This document shows, piece after piece, positions 7,832 to 16,586 of a DNA stretch of 64,000 nucleotides. The position numbers and the translations under genes are program-made. Within the stretch, counting starts at the first letter, position 1; each line of letters starts with the position of its first letter. The stretch comes from Streptomyces sp. NRRL B-3428 (GTDB taxonomy: Bacteria > Actinomycetota > Actinomycetes > Streptomycetales > Streptomycetaceae), in the NCBI GenBank assembly GCA_000721375.1, contig JOGW01000013.1, forward strand, positions 124,001 through 188,000. Reading direction: 5' to 3'. A model generated the notes under the pieces. It was given only the letters and a program-made list of their open reading frames with translations, did no database searches and was not told the origin of the DNA.

Positions 7832-9721
7832 GTGACAGTGACGGACACCTCGACCGCGGACGGCGAGACCCCTCCCCCACCTCCGCCGGCCGCCATCAGC
7901 TTCGAAGGCAAGGCCGGGAAGAACCCGCTGGCAGACGCCGGTTTCGGCGCCATGTGCCGACGCCTGCCCGCGGTGCTCGGACACACCGCGCGCAGGGCAT
8001 GGGCCGTCGACAGGACCGGCGTGGTGCTGCTCGTCGTCAGCCAGGTCCTCACCGGGATCTCGGCCGCGGTGGTGCTCGCGTTCACCGCCCAGGCGATGCG
8101 CCATGTACTCGGCGAGGGGAACGTGTCCGAACGTCTGCACGCCGCCCTGCCCGCCCTCGTAGCGGTGACCGCGGCCGCGGCAGGCGGCCGGATCAGCGGC
8201 GCACTGTCCTCGTACGCCGACGGCCGGGTCACCCCGCTCCTGACCACCGAGGCGGACATCGCCCTCGTCGAGGCCGTATGCCGGGTGGAGTCGTCGGCAT
8301 ACGCGGAGGACGGGTTCGCCGACCGCCAGGAGGCGGCCGAAGTCGGCGTCACCCGCACCCGGTTGATGGTGCAGGACGCCCAGCGCTTCCTGTCCGCGAT
8401 GATCCGGATGCTCGCCGCGAGCGGGGTGATCACCGCGCTCCATCCACTGATGCTCCCGCTGCTCCTGCTCGCCGTGGTGCCGGCCGGCGTCGGAGCGGTG
8501 CTCTCCGCACGCGTCGATTACGAGACGCACTACCTCAACGTCGGTGACCGCAACGTCCGTTCGATGATGCGCTGGTGGGCCACGTACGCCCGCTACGGGG
8601 ACGAGGTCCGCGCGAACGGCATGACCGGTTACCTCGTGTACTGGTACCGGGCTTTGTCCCAGCGGATCGACGAGCGCACACTCTCGGCTGCGCCCCGGCT
8701 GCTGCGGATCATCCTGGCCACGAGCACGCTGGGCGGCTTCTTCCTGCTCGGCACCTGGGCCACGCTCGCCTGGCTCGCCTCGACGGGGCGGGTGGCACTC
8801 GCGGTGGCGGCCACCGCCGTGGTCGCCGTGCAGGCCACCCTTGCCGCGCTCTCGCAGTTCGTCATCCACGGCGCCGCGATGTTCCACACCTCGCTCTACC
8901 TCGCGGACATGCGCTCCTTCTTGGAGATGGCAGCCGAACGCGCCCCTGAGCGGGGTGAGTTGACGATTCCCTCCCGGGTCGACGAAATCCGTCTGGACGA
9001 GGTCGTCTACCAGTACCCGGGCAAGTCCGAACCGGCCGTCGCCGGGGTCTCGCTCACGCTGCGGCGCGGGGAGATCCTCGCGATCGTGGGCGAGAACGGT
9101 TCGGGCAAGTCCACCCTGGCCAAGCTGATCACGGGCATTCTGCTCGCCGACAAGGGGCGCGTCCTGTGGGACGGTACGGACCTGGCGGGGGCCGACCCCG
9201 ACTCCGTGTGGCGGCGAACCGCGCTCGTCCCGCAGAACTTCGCGTGCTGGCCACTGCGGGTCCGCGAGAACATCACGCTCGGCCAGCCGCGCACCTTCGA
9301 CGACGAGGCGGTGTGGCAGGCCATCGACGCGGTCGGCATGCGCGAGGCGGTCGAGAAGCTGCCGCAGGGCCTCGACACCCTGCTGGCCAGGGAGCTTTGG
9401 GGCGGTGCCGAGCTGTCGGGCGGTCAGTGGCAGCGCCTCGTGTGCGGCCGAATGCTGTACCGGCGCTCCCCGCTCCTCGTCCTCGACGAGCCGACCTCAC
9501 AGATGGACGCGCGCGGCGAGCACGCGATCTTCCTGGAGATCAAACGGATCGCCGCCGAGCGTATGACGATCGTCGTCACCCATCAGCTCGAGAACGTCCG
9601 CCTCGCGGACCGCATCCTGGTGATGGACAAGGGCCGTGTCATCGAACAGGGCACGTACGAGGATCTGCTGCACGCGGGCGGGCTCTTCGCGGAGCTCGTG
9701 GGGCTGGCGAAGGACCGCTGA
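7832..9721 (+). CDS. ABC exporter, fused membrane and ATPase domains
   Basis: This 629-residue half-transporter has a Pro-rich cytoplasmic N-terminus. A six-helix exporter domain follows (about 50-335), then an ATPase domain with Walker A GENGSGKST, Q-loop LVPQNF, signature LSGGQWQR, Walker B PLLVLDEP and H-loop THQ. The LSGGQWQR variant is common in actinobacterial exporters next to RiPP or lipopeptide genes. No biosynthetic gene is adjacent, so the cargo is unknown. As a half-transporter it should homodimerise. The GTG at 7832 is favoured by Shine-Dalgarno spacing; ATG 7826 is too close to it. Confidence 0.9.
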   Translation: MTVTDTSTADGETPPPPPPAAISFEGKAGKNPLADAGFGAMCRRLPAVLGHTARRAWAVDRTGVVLLVVSQVLTGISAAVVLAFTAQAMRHVLGEGNVSERLHAALPALVAVTAAAAGGRISGALSSYADGRVTPLLTTEADIALVEAVCRVESSAYAEDGFADRQEAAEVGVTRTRLMVQDAQRFLSAMIRMLAASGVITALHPLMLPLLLLAVVPAGVGAVLSARVDYETHYLNVGDRNVRSMMRWWATYARYGDEVRANGMTGYLVYWYRALSQRIDERTLSAAPRLLRIILATSTLGGFFLLGTWATLAWLASTGRVALAVAATAVVAVQATLAALSQFVIHGAAMFHTSLYLADMRSFLEMAAERAPERGELTIPSRVDEIRLDEVVYQYPGKSEPAVAGVSLTLRRGEILAIVGENGSGKSTLAKLITGILLADKGRVLWDGTDLAGADPDSVWRRTALVPQNFACWPLRVRENITLGQPRTFDDEAVWQAIDAVGMREAVEKLPQGLDTLLARELWGGAELSGGQWQRLVCGRMLYRRSPLLVLDEPTSQMDARGEHAIFLEIKRIAAERMTIVVTHQLENVRLADRILVMDKGRVIEQGTYEDLLHAGGLFAELVGLAKDR

Positions 9722-9740
9722 GACGGCGGCCGATACCGGC

Positions 9741-9965
9741 TCACTCCTTGGCGCGGTGCAACTGGATCGACGGGTTCGCGAAGAGATGCACGTAGCCGCA
9801 GCGCCAGCAGATCAGTCCTGTCGCGGTCTCATCCGCCCATGCCAGGTTGAAGAACTCCCCGCCCGTGCTGTTGAGCTTCACACCCCGCTCGCGGAAGAGG
9901 TCGCTCTTGCAGACCTGGCAAGTGATCCACATCTCTCCCAGTGACGCCCGTACCGCCTTGGCCAC
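9741..9965 (-). CDS. small zinc-ribbon-like protein (74 aa)
   Basis: This conserved-looking 74-residue protein has two CxxC knuckles, C-Q-V-C near residue 16 and C-W-R-C near residue 53, separated by about 35 residues. That is the layout of a zinc ribbon. It has no signal or membrane segment. The GTG start is supported by GGTGAGG about 5 nt upstream. It converges on the ABC exporter with a 19-nt gap. The role is unknown; small zinc ribbons usually bind nucleic acid or a protein partner. Confidence 0.7.
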   Translation of the reverse strand: MAKAVRASLGEMWITCQVCKSDLFRERGVKLNSTGGEFFNLAWADETATGLICWRCGYVHLFANPSIQLHRAKE

Positions 9966-10353
9966 ACCCTCACCCCCGTGATTCGCCGAACTGAACTGAT
10001 CATCGCCTCGAACTCGACCGGCAGGGAAGCGTATTGAGCGAAACCTGAGGAAGCGGAGGAAGCGGATAAAGCGGATGAAGCGGAGAAAGCCACGGGCTTC
10101 CTGTGGCCCCTCTTAGCGTCGCCTTAAAGGCGCCATAAGGATCACCTTCAAGGCGCCTCAGCAGGCGAAATCGTGGATCTCAGGGGCTAGCTTCTCTTCC
10201 GCCGGAGGGGGTCCCCCGCCGAGCGAAGCAAGGAAGGGGGCGGGTTCGACCCGCCGGTGCAGCGCATTTTCGGGGGGCTGCACCAACCGGTACGTGCCCG
10301 CCCTCGTATCCCCCACAAGTACCCCCACGTAAGTCGCTCAAGGAGATCCGCAC
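9966..10353. other. long non-coding region upstream of the LPMO gene
   Basis: This 388-bp stretch has no credible gene. It holds the 9-bp tandem array at 10047-10091, a GGGGG-T-CCCCC palindrome at 10207-10217 and a GGCGGGT-TCG-ACCCGCC hairpin at 10239-10255. A second hairpin, GGTGCAGC/GCTGCACC with a 13-nt loop, spans 10256-10284. The stacked hairpins suggest a structured leader or a terminator/attenuator before the LPMO gene. A good Shine-Dalgarno (AAGGAG) precedes its ATG. I found no DasR-type operator. Confidence 0.5.
10047..10091 (+). repeat. five-copy 9-bp tandem repeat
   Basis: Five adjacent 9-bp units read GAGGAAGCG twice, then GATAAAGCG, GATGAAGCG and GAGAAAGCC. They lie between the small zinc-ribbon gene and the LPMO gene, outside any supported coding frame. 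Confidence 0.75.
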
Positions 10354-11370
10354 ATGACCGCTCGCCGTAAAGCCGCCTACGCCGTCGCCGCTGTCGCCCC
10401 GCTCGCGCTGACCGCGCTGGCGATATCCCCGGCCGCCGCGCACGGTTCGATGACGGACCCGGTGAGCCGTGTCGCCGCCTGCTACGCGGAGGGTCCCGAG
10501 TCGCCCGATTCCGCCGCGTGCAAGGCCGCCGTCGCCGCCTCCGGCGCCCAGGCCTTCTACGACTGGAACGGCGTCAACATCGCCAACGCCGCGGGCAAGT
10601 CGAAGCAGATCATCCCCGACGGCAAGCTCTGCAGCGCCGGCAACGACAAGTACAAGGGCCTCGACCTGGCGCGCGGCGACTGGCCCTCCTCGAAGCTCTC
10701 CTCGGGCAGCCACACCTTCCGCTACAAGGGCACGGCCCCGCACAAGGGCTCGTTCGAGCTGTACGTCACCAAGGACGGTTACGACCCGTCGAAGCCGCTG
10801 AAGTGGTCGGACCTGGAGGCCAAGCCGTTCGCGACGGCCACCGACCCGAAGATGGAGAACGGCGACTACGTCTTCTCCGGGAACATCCCGGCCAAGTCGG
10901 GCCGCCACCTGATCTACTCGATCTGGCAGCGCTCGGACTCCCCCGAGGCCTTCTACACCTGCTCCGACGTGGTCTTCGGCGCCGACAACGGCTCGGCGGG
11001 CGGAGGCAGTTCGGACTCCGGCTCGGGCTCCGGCTCCGGCTCCGACGAGACCCCGGCGACCGAGCCCTCCGCGCCCAGCGAGGAGCAGATCGCCGACGGC
11101 CAGGACGAGTCGACGGTCGAGCACAACGGGCACGGCGACCAGGACGCCGAGACGGGCGCCGAGGAGAGCGCTGCCGAGGACAACGCCCCCGAGGCAGCCG
11201 GCTCGGCCGACGAGCCGGTGGCCGCCGCGGACGAGAACCTCGCCGAGACGGGCGGCGACTCCACCACCCCGTACATCGCGATGGGCGGCGCGGGTGTACT
11301 CGCCGTCGGTGCCGCGCTCCTGTTCGGCACGGTCCGCCGTCGCGCCTCCACCGGCCGCCACAGCCGCTGA
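10354..11370 (+). CDS. lytic polysaccharide monooxygenase (AA10), sortase-anchored
   Basis: This 338-residue protein has a Sec signal ending at Ala29, so the mature chain begins His30-Gly-Ser. That is the N-terminal histidine-brace residue of AA10 LPMOs; the second brace His is His129 in APHKGSF. The catalytic domain covers about 30-210 and ends FYTCSDVVF. A Ser/Gly-rich linker (216-230) and an acidic Glu/Asp/Ala-rich spacer lead to LAETG at 296-300. A hydrophobic helix and Arg-rich tail follow, a complete class E sortase signal. The enzyme should oxidatively cleave chitin or cellulose with copper while attached to the cell wall. A perfect terminator follows the gene. Confidence 0.93.
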   Translation: MTARRKAAYAVAAVAPLALTALAISPAAAHGSMTDPVSRVAACYAEGPESPDSAACKAAVAASGAQAFYDWNGVNIANAAGKSKQIIPDGKLCSAGNDKYKGLDLARGDWPSSKLSSGSHTFRYKGTAPHKGSFELYVTKDGYDPSKPLKWSDLEAKPFATATDPKMENGDYVFSGNIPAKSGRHLIYSIWQRSDSPEAFYTCSDVVFGADNGSAGGGSSDSGSGSGSGSDETPATEPSAPSEEQIADGQDESTVEHNGHGDQDAETGAEESAAEDNAPEAAGSADEPVAAADENLAETGGDSTTPYIAMGGAGVLAVGAALLFGTVRRRASTGRHSR

Positions 11371-11430
11371 CCACCCCCCACACTCGGCACCCAGAGTCCG
11401 GAGGCCATGGGACACGACCCCCGGACGCCG

Positions 11431-11481
11431 ACACCCCCGCCACCGCTCCTCCCCCACCTCAGGGAGCGGTGGCGGGGGTGT
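11431..11481. terminator. strong bidirectional terminator, 19-bp perfect stem
   Basis: The left arm at 11431-11449 and right arm at 11463-11481 pair perfectly over 19 bp around a 13-nt loop and are followed by TTT. It ends the LPMO transcript. On the other strand it abuts the stop codon of the convergent lipoprotein gene. Confidence 0.9.
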
Positions 11482-11483
11482 TT

Positions 11484-12014
11484 CTACGGTCCGGCCGGCT
11501 CGTCACCACAGTCCGACTGGGGCAGCACCGTCAAGTCCTCACCCAGCGGGGAGTCGGCCAGCCCCCAGCCCGACCAGAAGACGCCCAGCGACGCCTGCGG
11601 TTCACCTTCGGAACCAGTGACGAAGAACTGCGACACGTACCGGCTGCCGGCGGCCGTACGCCCCTCGATCAGCAGCACATGGCCGCCGTCCCACGTCCCC
11701 GTCCCGGTCTTCTTCTCCGGAACGACGGCGCTGCGGATCACCTTGGGCATGTCCCCTGGCCGCAGACAGCGCTCCTCCACGGAGTCCTTCCAGGCGTGCT
11801 CACACGACTCACGCTGAAGGGTGACCGCACAGAACCCTCCGGCACTCCTCCCGGGCGCCCGCGCCACAACGTCCTCCAGCACCGCAACGGCCTGCTCCCG
11901 GGATACCTCCACCGGGCTCGGCCGGGGATGCACTCCACCGGAACCATCCGTACACGCGGACACCGCGAGCAGGACGACCGCCGCAAGAGCCGGCACATAT
12001 CCAGTGCGCACCAT
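11484..12014 (-). CDS. putative secreted lipoprotein
   Basis: This 176-residue protein has a lipoprotein signal: a charged start (MVRTGY), a hydrophobic core and lipobox VSAC near residue 21, followed by a Gly/Ser-rich flexible segment. The mature part contains four or five cysteines and ends in SDCGDEPAGP. I recognise no named domain. The ATG at 12014 is chosen because GAGGTGG lies 5 nt upstream and the signal begins there; an upstream start would precede the signal with an Arg/Asn-rich stretch. It should sit on the outer face of the membrane. Function is unknown. Confidence 0.72.
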   Translation of the reverse strand: MVRTGYVPALAAVVLLAVSACTDGSGGVHPRPSPVEVSREQAVAVLEDVVARAPGRSAGGFCAVTLQRESCEHAWKDSVEERCLRPGDMPKVIRSAVVPEKKTGTGTWDGGHVLLIEGRTAAGSRYVSQFFVTGSEGEPQASLGVFWSGWGLADSPLGEDLTVLPQSDCGDEPAGP

Positions 12015-12176
12015 CCACGCCACCTCATTCCGCCGCACGATCACGCCCGCCAAGTCCCGCGATCATGCACGCCACCCCACCCGGGCGTACCCCCTTCCCT
12101 CCTCCGTTGAGCAACATCTGAGGTCACAGCCCCCGAACAACCGGTCACCGCCGCCCCCACCCCCTACGATCCCGCC

Positions 12177-12608
12177 GTGTCCGAATTCCGTATCACCCAC
12201 CGCACCCCGCTCCCCGTCCCCGAGGCCTGGCGCCGGATCACGGACTGGGAGCGGCACGCCGCACTGATCCCCTTCACGCGTACGACGGTCCTCACGGACG
12301 GCCCCAACCGCGAGGGCACCCGCTTCGTGGCCCGCACCGGCCTGGGCCCGCTGGCCTTCGACGACCCGATGGAGATCACGCTCTGGCAGCCCCCGTCCCC
12401 GACGGCCCACTGCCGCCTCACCAAGACGGGCAAGGCCCTGACGGGCTGGGCGGAGATCGAGGTCCACCCGGCGGTCCGCGGCCCCGGCTCGTACGTCGTC
12501 TGGCGCGAGGACCTGCGTATCACCAAGCTCCCCCGCGCCCTGGACGAGACAACGGCGCGGGCCGGACGGGTGGTGTTCGGGTACGCGCTACGGCGCCTGC
12601 TGAAGTAA
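12177..12608 (+). CDS. SRPBCC-family protein
   Basis: This 143-residue protein has the polyketide-cyclase/START-like fold. It opens with the family pattern FRITHRTPLPVPEAWRRITDW, where the first strand is followed by an amphipathic helix, and ends with a long C-terminal helix (DETTARAGRVVFGYALRRLL). Streptomycetes hold many such small lipid- or ligand-binding proteins. The cavity ligand is not predictable. The GTG start is the first codon of the conserved fold. Confidence 0.8.
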   Translation: MSEFRITHRTPLPVPEAWRRITDWERHAALIPFTRTTVLTDGPNREGTRFVARTGLGPLAFDDPMEITLWQPPSPTAHCRLTKTGKALTGWAEIEVHPAVRGPGSYVVWREDLRITKLPRALDETTARAGRVVFGYALRRLLK

Positions 12609-12685
12609 ACGGCGCGCTGCGGGGCACTCGGTACCCGACCGCGAGCCGCGCCACCAGGGCGGGCTCGACGAACGAAGGGTCACCC

Positions 12686-12862
12686 ATGCTCGGTATAGCT
12701 GCGGCAGTGCTGTTCTTCCTCGCGTTCCTCTTCAACGCGACGGACCTCGACACGAACGACACGTTCAGCTCGACGAACATCATGCTGCTCGGCCTGACAC
12801 TGCTCGCCCTGCACGTTGCGGGGATCGGGGCGGCTCGGACGGGGCGGCGTACCCGCAGGTGA
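12686..12862 (+). CDS. small two-helix membrane protein (58 aa)
   Basis: This small frame has an AAGGG Shine-Dalgarno 6 nt before its ATG. The 58-residue product has two hydrophobic helices (about 2-17 and 32-48). A polar loop rich in Asp, Thr and Asn lies between them, and the positive tail ends RTGRRTRR. By the positive-inside rule both termini should be cytoplasmic. I recognise no named family. The frame has normal Streptomyces third-position GC and lies between two genes on the same strand. Confidence 0.65.
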   Translation: MLGIAAAVLFFLAFLFNATDLDTNDTFSSTNIMLLGLTLLALHVAGIGAARTGRRTRR

Positions 12863-12913
12863 ACCACTCGTGAGCCACCCGTGAGACATCCGTGAGCCAT
12901 CCGCGCAGCCACC
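12859..12913. repeat. five phased 11-bp direct repeats, PHO-box-like
   Basis: Five 11-bp units, each beginning near GTGAGCC, run without gaps from the stop codon of the 58-residue protein. On the minus strand each core reads close to GGYTCAC. The 11-nt period and the GTTCACC-like core match the known direct-repeat units bound by Streptomyces PhoP. The fifth unit is degenerate. It could instead be a decaying simple repeat. Confidence 0.4.
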
Positions 12914-13026
12914 GGTGAGGGCCGCCGCGCAGGCGACAGCGGCCTGAACACCGGACTCTCCCGCACCGGCACCCACCACGCTCGCCACAGCCCTCTGCCA
13001 ACACCACGTCTCCACCGCCAGGCAAA

Positions 13027-13042
13027 TCGCAAAGATGTTCGA
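13027..13042. promoter_or_regulatory. LexA-like SOS box upstream of dnaE2
   Basis: TCGCAAAGATGTTCGA matches the actinobacterial LexA consensus TCGAAC-N4-GTTCGA at 10 of 12 fixed positions, with one complete half-site. It lies 76 bp before the dnaE2 start, where DNA-damage control of dnaE2-imuB would be expected. Confidence 0.7.
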
Positions 13043-13118
13043 TACAGTGTCCTGACCAGGCCACTGAGGCGGCATGGGCAACAGGAAATCAGGGGGCAGC
13101 AGTGGCGAGGTGGTACGG

Positions 13119-16100
13119 ATGCGCGGCTTTACGCATCTGCACACCGTCTCCGGGTTCTCCCTCAGATACGGCGCCTCGCACCCCGAGCAGCTCGCCCAGC
13201 GGGCGGCCGAGCGCGGAATGGATGCGATCGCGCTGACCGACCGGGACACCCTGGGCGGATCCGTGCGGTTCGCGAAGGCGGCGGGCAAGGCCGGGGTGCG
13301 CCCCCTGTTCGGGGTGGATCTCGCCGTCGCCACCCCCGCCGAGGAAGCGAAGCGGACCGAGCGGCGCCGCACCCCCGTACGCGGCGGAGCCTTCGTCGAC
13401 GAGTCGGCCCAGCGCGTGGTCTTCCTCGCACGAGGCGGCGCCCGCGGCTGGGCCGAGCTGTGCCGCCTCGTCACCGCGGCCCACGCGGAAAGCGGCAGCC
13501 GTCCGCTGCTGCCCTGGGACGCGGCCGCGGCAGAACACCTCACGATCCTGCTCGGCCCCGACTCCGACGTCGGCCGCGCCCTGGCCGCGGGCCGCCCCGA
13601 CCGCGCGGCCCGGCTGCTCGCGCCCTGGCGTGAGCGGTTCGGGGACGGCGCGCTGCGGATCGAGGCCGTACATCACGGCCGCGGCGGCACGGGCCCCGGA
13701 TCGCTGCGGCACGCCGCCCGCGCCCTCGGTTTCGCCGTCCAGCAGCGGATCACCCCCGTACTCACCAACTCCGTGCGCTACGCCGACGAGGGCCAGGGCC
13801 CGGTCGCGGACGTCCTCGACTCCGCACGCCGACTCGTCCCCATCGACCGCCGCGGCACTCTCGACCCCGGCGAGCGCTGGCTCAAGGCGCCCGCCGACAT
13901 GGCCGCGATCGCCCAGCAGATCGCCGAGGCGGCGGGATACGAGAAGAACACCGCGGCGCGGCTGCTCGAGGTCACCGAGGACACCGCCGCCGCCTGCCGT
14001 GTCGACCCCGAGGACGACCTGGGCATCGGCCGCGTCCACTTCCCCGAGCCGGATCTCGTCGGGGCGTCCCGCCGCACCCCGGAGCGGGTCCTGCGCTCCA
14101 AGTGCGCAGCCGCGATGGTCCTTCGCCACTACGACCGCAGACCCGACCACCGCGCGTACTGGGATCGCCTGGAGGACGAGCTGCGTCTGGTCGAGCGGCT
14201 CGGCTACGCCTCGTACTTCCTCACCGTCGCCCAAGTAGTGGAGGACACAAGGGATTTGGGCATACGAGTCGCCGCACGCGGCTCCGGCGCGGGCTCCCTC
14301 GTCAACCATCTGCTCGGCATCGCCACCGCCGACCCCGTCGAGCACGGACTGCTCATGCAGCGGTTCCTGTCCGAGAACCGCGCCGAGCTCCCCGACATCG
14401 ACATCGATGTGGAGTCCGCCCGCCGCCTGGAGGTCTACCGCGCGATCCTGGAGCGCTTCGGCCCGGAGCGGGTCGCCACGGTGTCGATGCCCGAGACGTA
14501 TCGCGTACGTCATGCCGTACGCGATACGGGTCTTGCTCTCGGTCTCGACCCCGCCGAAGTGGACCGGCTCGCGAAGTCCTTCCCGCACATCCGCGCGCGC
14601 GACGCCCGCGCCGCACTGGCGGAGCTGCCCGAACTGCGCGGTATCGACCCGCAGGCGTACGGACCGCGGATGTGGGATCTCGTCGAGGCCCTCGACGCCC
14701 TGCCGCGCGGTATCGCCATGCACCCGTGCGGCGTGCTGCTCTCCGACGCGACGCTCCTGCACCGCACCCCGGTCATGCCGACCAGCACCGAGGGCTTCCC
14801 CATGTCCCAGTTCGACAAGGAGGACGTCGAGGACCTCGGCCTGCTCAAGCTGGATGTGCTCGGCGTACGGATGCAGTCCGCGATCGCGCACGCCGTCACC
14901 GAGATCGAGCGCTCCACCGGTCGCCTTATCGACATGGAGGACCCGGCGCAGGTGCCGCCCGCCGACCCGAAGACGTATCAACTCATCAAGTCCTCCCAGA
15001 CCTTGGGCTGCTTCCAGACCGAGTCGCCCGGCCAGCGCGACCTCATCGCACGCCTCCAGCCGGAGACCTTCCACGACCTGGTGGTCGACATCTCGCTCTT
15101 CAGACCCGGGCCTGTGGCCGCGAACATGGTCGACCCGTTCATCAAGGCCCGGCACGGCAAGCAGGCCCCCGACTATCCGCACGACGACCTCAGGGACGCC
15201 CTTGAGGACACGTACGGCGTGGTGGTCTTCCACGAGCAGATCATCAAGATCCTGCATGTGATGACCGGTTGCTCCCTCGCCTTCGGCGACCACACACGGC
15301 GTGCGCTGTCCAACCCCGAGCTGATCGGGCGGGTGCGGGCGTGGTTCGCCGAGGAGGCCGGCAAGCGCGGCTATACGCACGAGGTGGTCAAGCGGACCTG
15401 GGAGATCGTGGAGGCCTTCGGCGCGTACGGCTTCTGCAAGGCCCATGCCGTCGCCTTCGCCGTGCCCTCGTACCAGTCGGCCTGGCTCAAGGCCCATCAC
15501 CCGGCGGCTTTCTACGCGGGGCTGCTCACCCACGACCCCGGGATGTACCCGAAGCGGCTGCTGCTCGCGGACGCCCGCCGAAGGGGCGTACCGATCCTGC
15601 CCCTTGATGTGAACGCCTCGGACTCCGCCTATCTAATCGAACTGGTGTCCGATACGGCCGTTCCGAAGGGCACTCATGGCGTACGGCTCGCGCTCAGCGA
15701 CGTTCGCGGGATGAGCGAGGCCGAGGCGCTGCGGATCGTCGCGGGCCGCCCGTACACCTCGCTCCAGGACTTCCTCTCGCGCGCCCGCCCCTCCCGTCCG
15801 GTCGCCGAACGGCTCGCGCAGGTCGGCGCGTTGGACGCGTTCGGCCGCAACCGCCGCGACCTGATGCTGCACATCGCCGAGCTGCAGAAGGGGCAGAAGG
15901 GCGCGTCTCAGGGCCAGTTGACCTTGGGCGAGACCGACGACACCCCGCCCGAGGTCGCCCCGGCCCATCTCCCCGACCTGGACGACGTCGAGCGGCTCGG
16001 TGCCGAGCTGGGCATCCTCGGCATGGACACCTCGCGCCATCTCCTGGGCGACCACCGGGAGCTGCTCGACGAGCTGGGCGTGGCCACCGCCCAGCGTCTG

Positions 16101-16586
16101 AAGGATCTGCCGCACGGCCAGGTGGTCCTGGTGGCGGGCGCGAAGGGCGCCGTGCAGACTCCGCCGATCCGCTCCGGCAAGCGGGTCATCTTCACCACGC
16201 TGGACGACACGAGCGGGCTTGTGGACTGCGCGTTCTTCGAGGACAGCCATGACGCCTGCGCGCACACCGTCTTCCACTCCTGGCTGCTTCTCGTACGGGG
16301 AGTGGTCCAGCGCCGCGGCGGCGGCAGCGGCAAGGCGCTCTCCGTCACCGGCTCGGCCGCCTGGGACCTGGCCGAGCTCGCCGAACTGCGGCGCAGCGGA
16401 GGGCTTTCGGCGGTGACGGAACGGCTGACCGCCGACCGGCCGGGAGCTCCGGGCGATGAGAACAGCCGCAGCATCCGCTTGGAGACCGGCTACGAGCTGC
16501 ACCCCTGGGCCGATCTGCAGCCGCCGGGTGAATCGGTCAAGCAGAGCCGCAAGTTGTGGCACCAGAGTCCGGGGAGCGCGGGATGA
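13119..16586 (+). CDS. dnaE2: error-prone DNA polymerase III alpha subunit DnaE2
   Basis: This 1155-residue replicative-type polymerase of the DnaE2 class works in translesion synthesis and damage-induced mutagenesis. The PHP domain opens with FTHLHTVSGFSLRYG. The palm carries GSGAGSLVNHLLGI near residue 390 and the catalytic PDIDIDVESARR near 425. Family blocks LFRPGPV, GVVFHEQIIKI and FCKAHAVAFA follow, and a C-terminal OB-fold lies beyond about residue 1000. The start at 13119 has GAGGTGG 5 nt upstream and begins at the conserved PHP strand; an in-frame ATG at 13074 would add 15 polar residues. The stop overlaps the ImuB-like gene in ATGA, and a LexA-like box precedes the gene. Confidence 0.96.
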   Translation: MRGFTHLHTVSGFSLRYGASHPEQLAQRAAERGMDAIALTDRDTLGGSVRFAKAAGKAGVRPLFGVDLAVATPAEEAKRTERRRTPVRGGAFVDESAQRVVFLARGGARGWAELCRLVTAAHAESGSRPLLPWDAAAAEHLTILLGPDSDVGRALAAGRPDRAARLLAPWRERFGDGALRIEAVHHGRGGTGPGSLRHAARALGFAVQQRITPVLTNSVRYADEGQGPVADVLDSARRLVPIDRRGTLDPGERWLKAPADMAAIAQQIAEAAGYEKNTAARLLEVTEDTAAACRVDPEDDLGIGRVHFPEPDLVGASRRTPERVLRSKCAAAMVLRHYDRRPDHRAYWDRLEDELRLVERLGYASYFLTVAQVVEDTRDLGIRVAARGSGAGSLVNHLLGIATADPVEHGLLMQRFLSENRAELPDIDIDVESARRLEVYRAILERFGPERVATVSMPETYRVRHAVRDTGLALGLDPAEVDRLAKSFPHIRARDARAALAELPELRGIDPQAYGPRMWDLVEALDALPRGIAMHPCGVLLSDATLLHRTPVMPTSTEGFPMSQFDKEDVEDLGLLKLDVLGVRMQSAIAHAVTEIERSTGRLIDMEDPAQVPPADPKTYQLIKSSQTLGCFQTESPGQRDLIARLQPETFHDLVVDISLFRPGPVAANMVDPFIKARHGKQAPDYPHDDLRDALEDTYGVVVFHEQIIKILHVMTGCSLAFGDHTRRALSNPELIGRVRAWFAEEAGKRGYTHEVVKRTWEIVEAFGAYGFCKAHAVAFAVPSYQSAWLKAHHPAAFYAGLLTHDPGMYPKRLLLADARRRGVPILPLDVNASDSAYLIELVSDTAVPKGTHGVRLALSDVRGMSEAEALRIVAGRPYTSLQDFLSRARPSRPVAERLAQVGALDAFGRNRRDLMLHIAELQKGQKGASQGQLTLGETDDTPPEVAPAHLPDLDDVERLGAELGILGMDTSRHLLGDHRELLDELGVATAQRLKDLPHGQVVLVAGAKGAVQTPPIRSGKRVIFTTLDDTSGLVDCAFFEDSHDACAHTVFHSWLLLVRGVVQRRGGGSGKALSVTGSAAWDLAELAELRRSGGLSAVTERLTADRPGAPGDENSRSIRLETGYELHPWADLQPPGESVKQSRKLWHQSPGSAG

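Noticed and set aside
13089..15533. An 814-codon open frame antisense to dnaE2
   Set aside because: Composition is that of a GC-rich shadow frame and dnaE2 is unambiguous on the plus strand.
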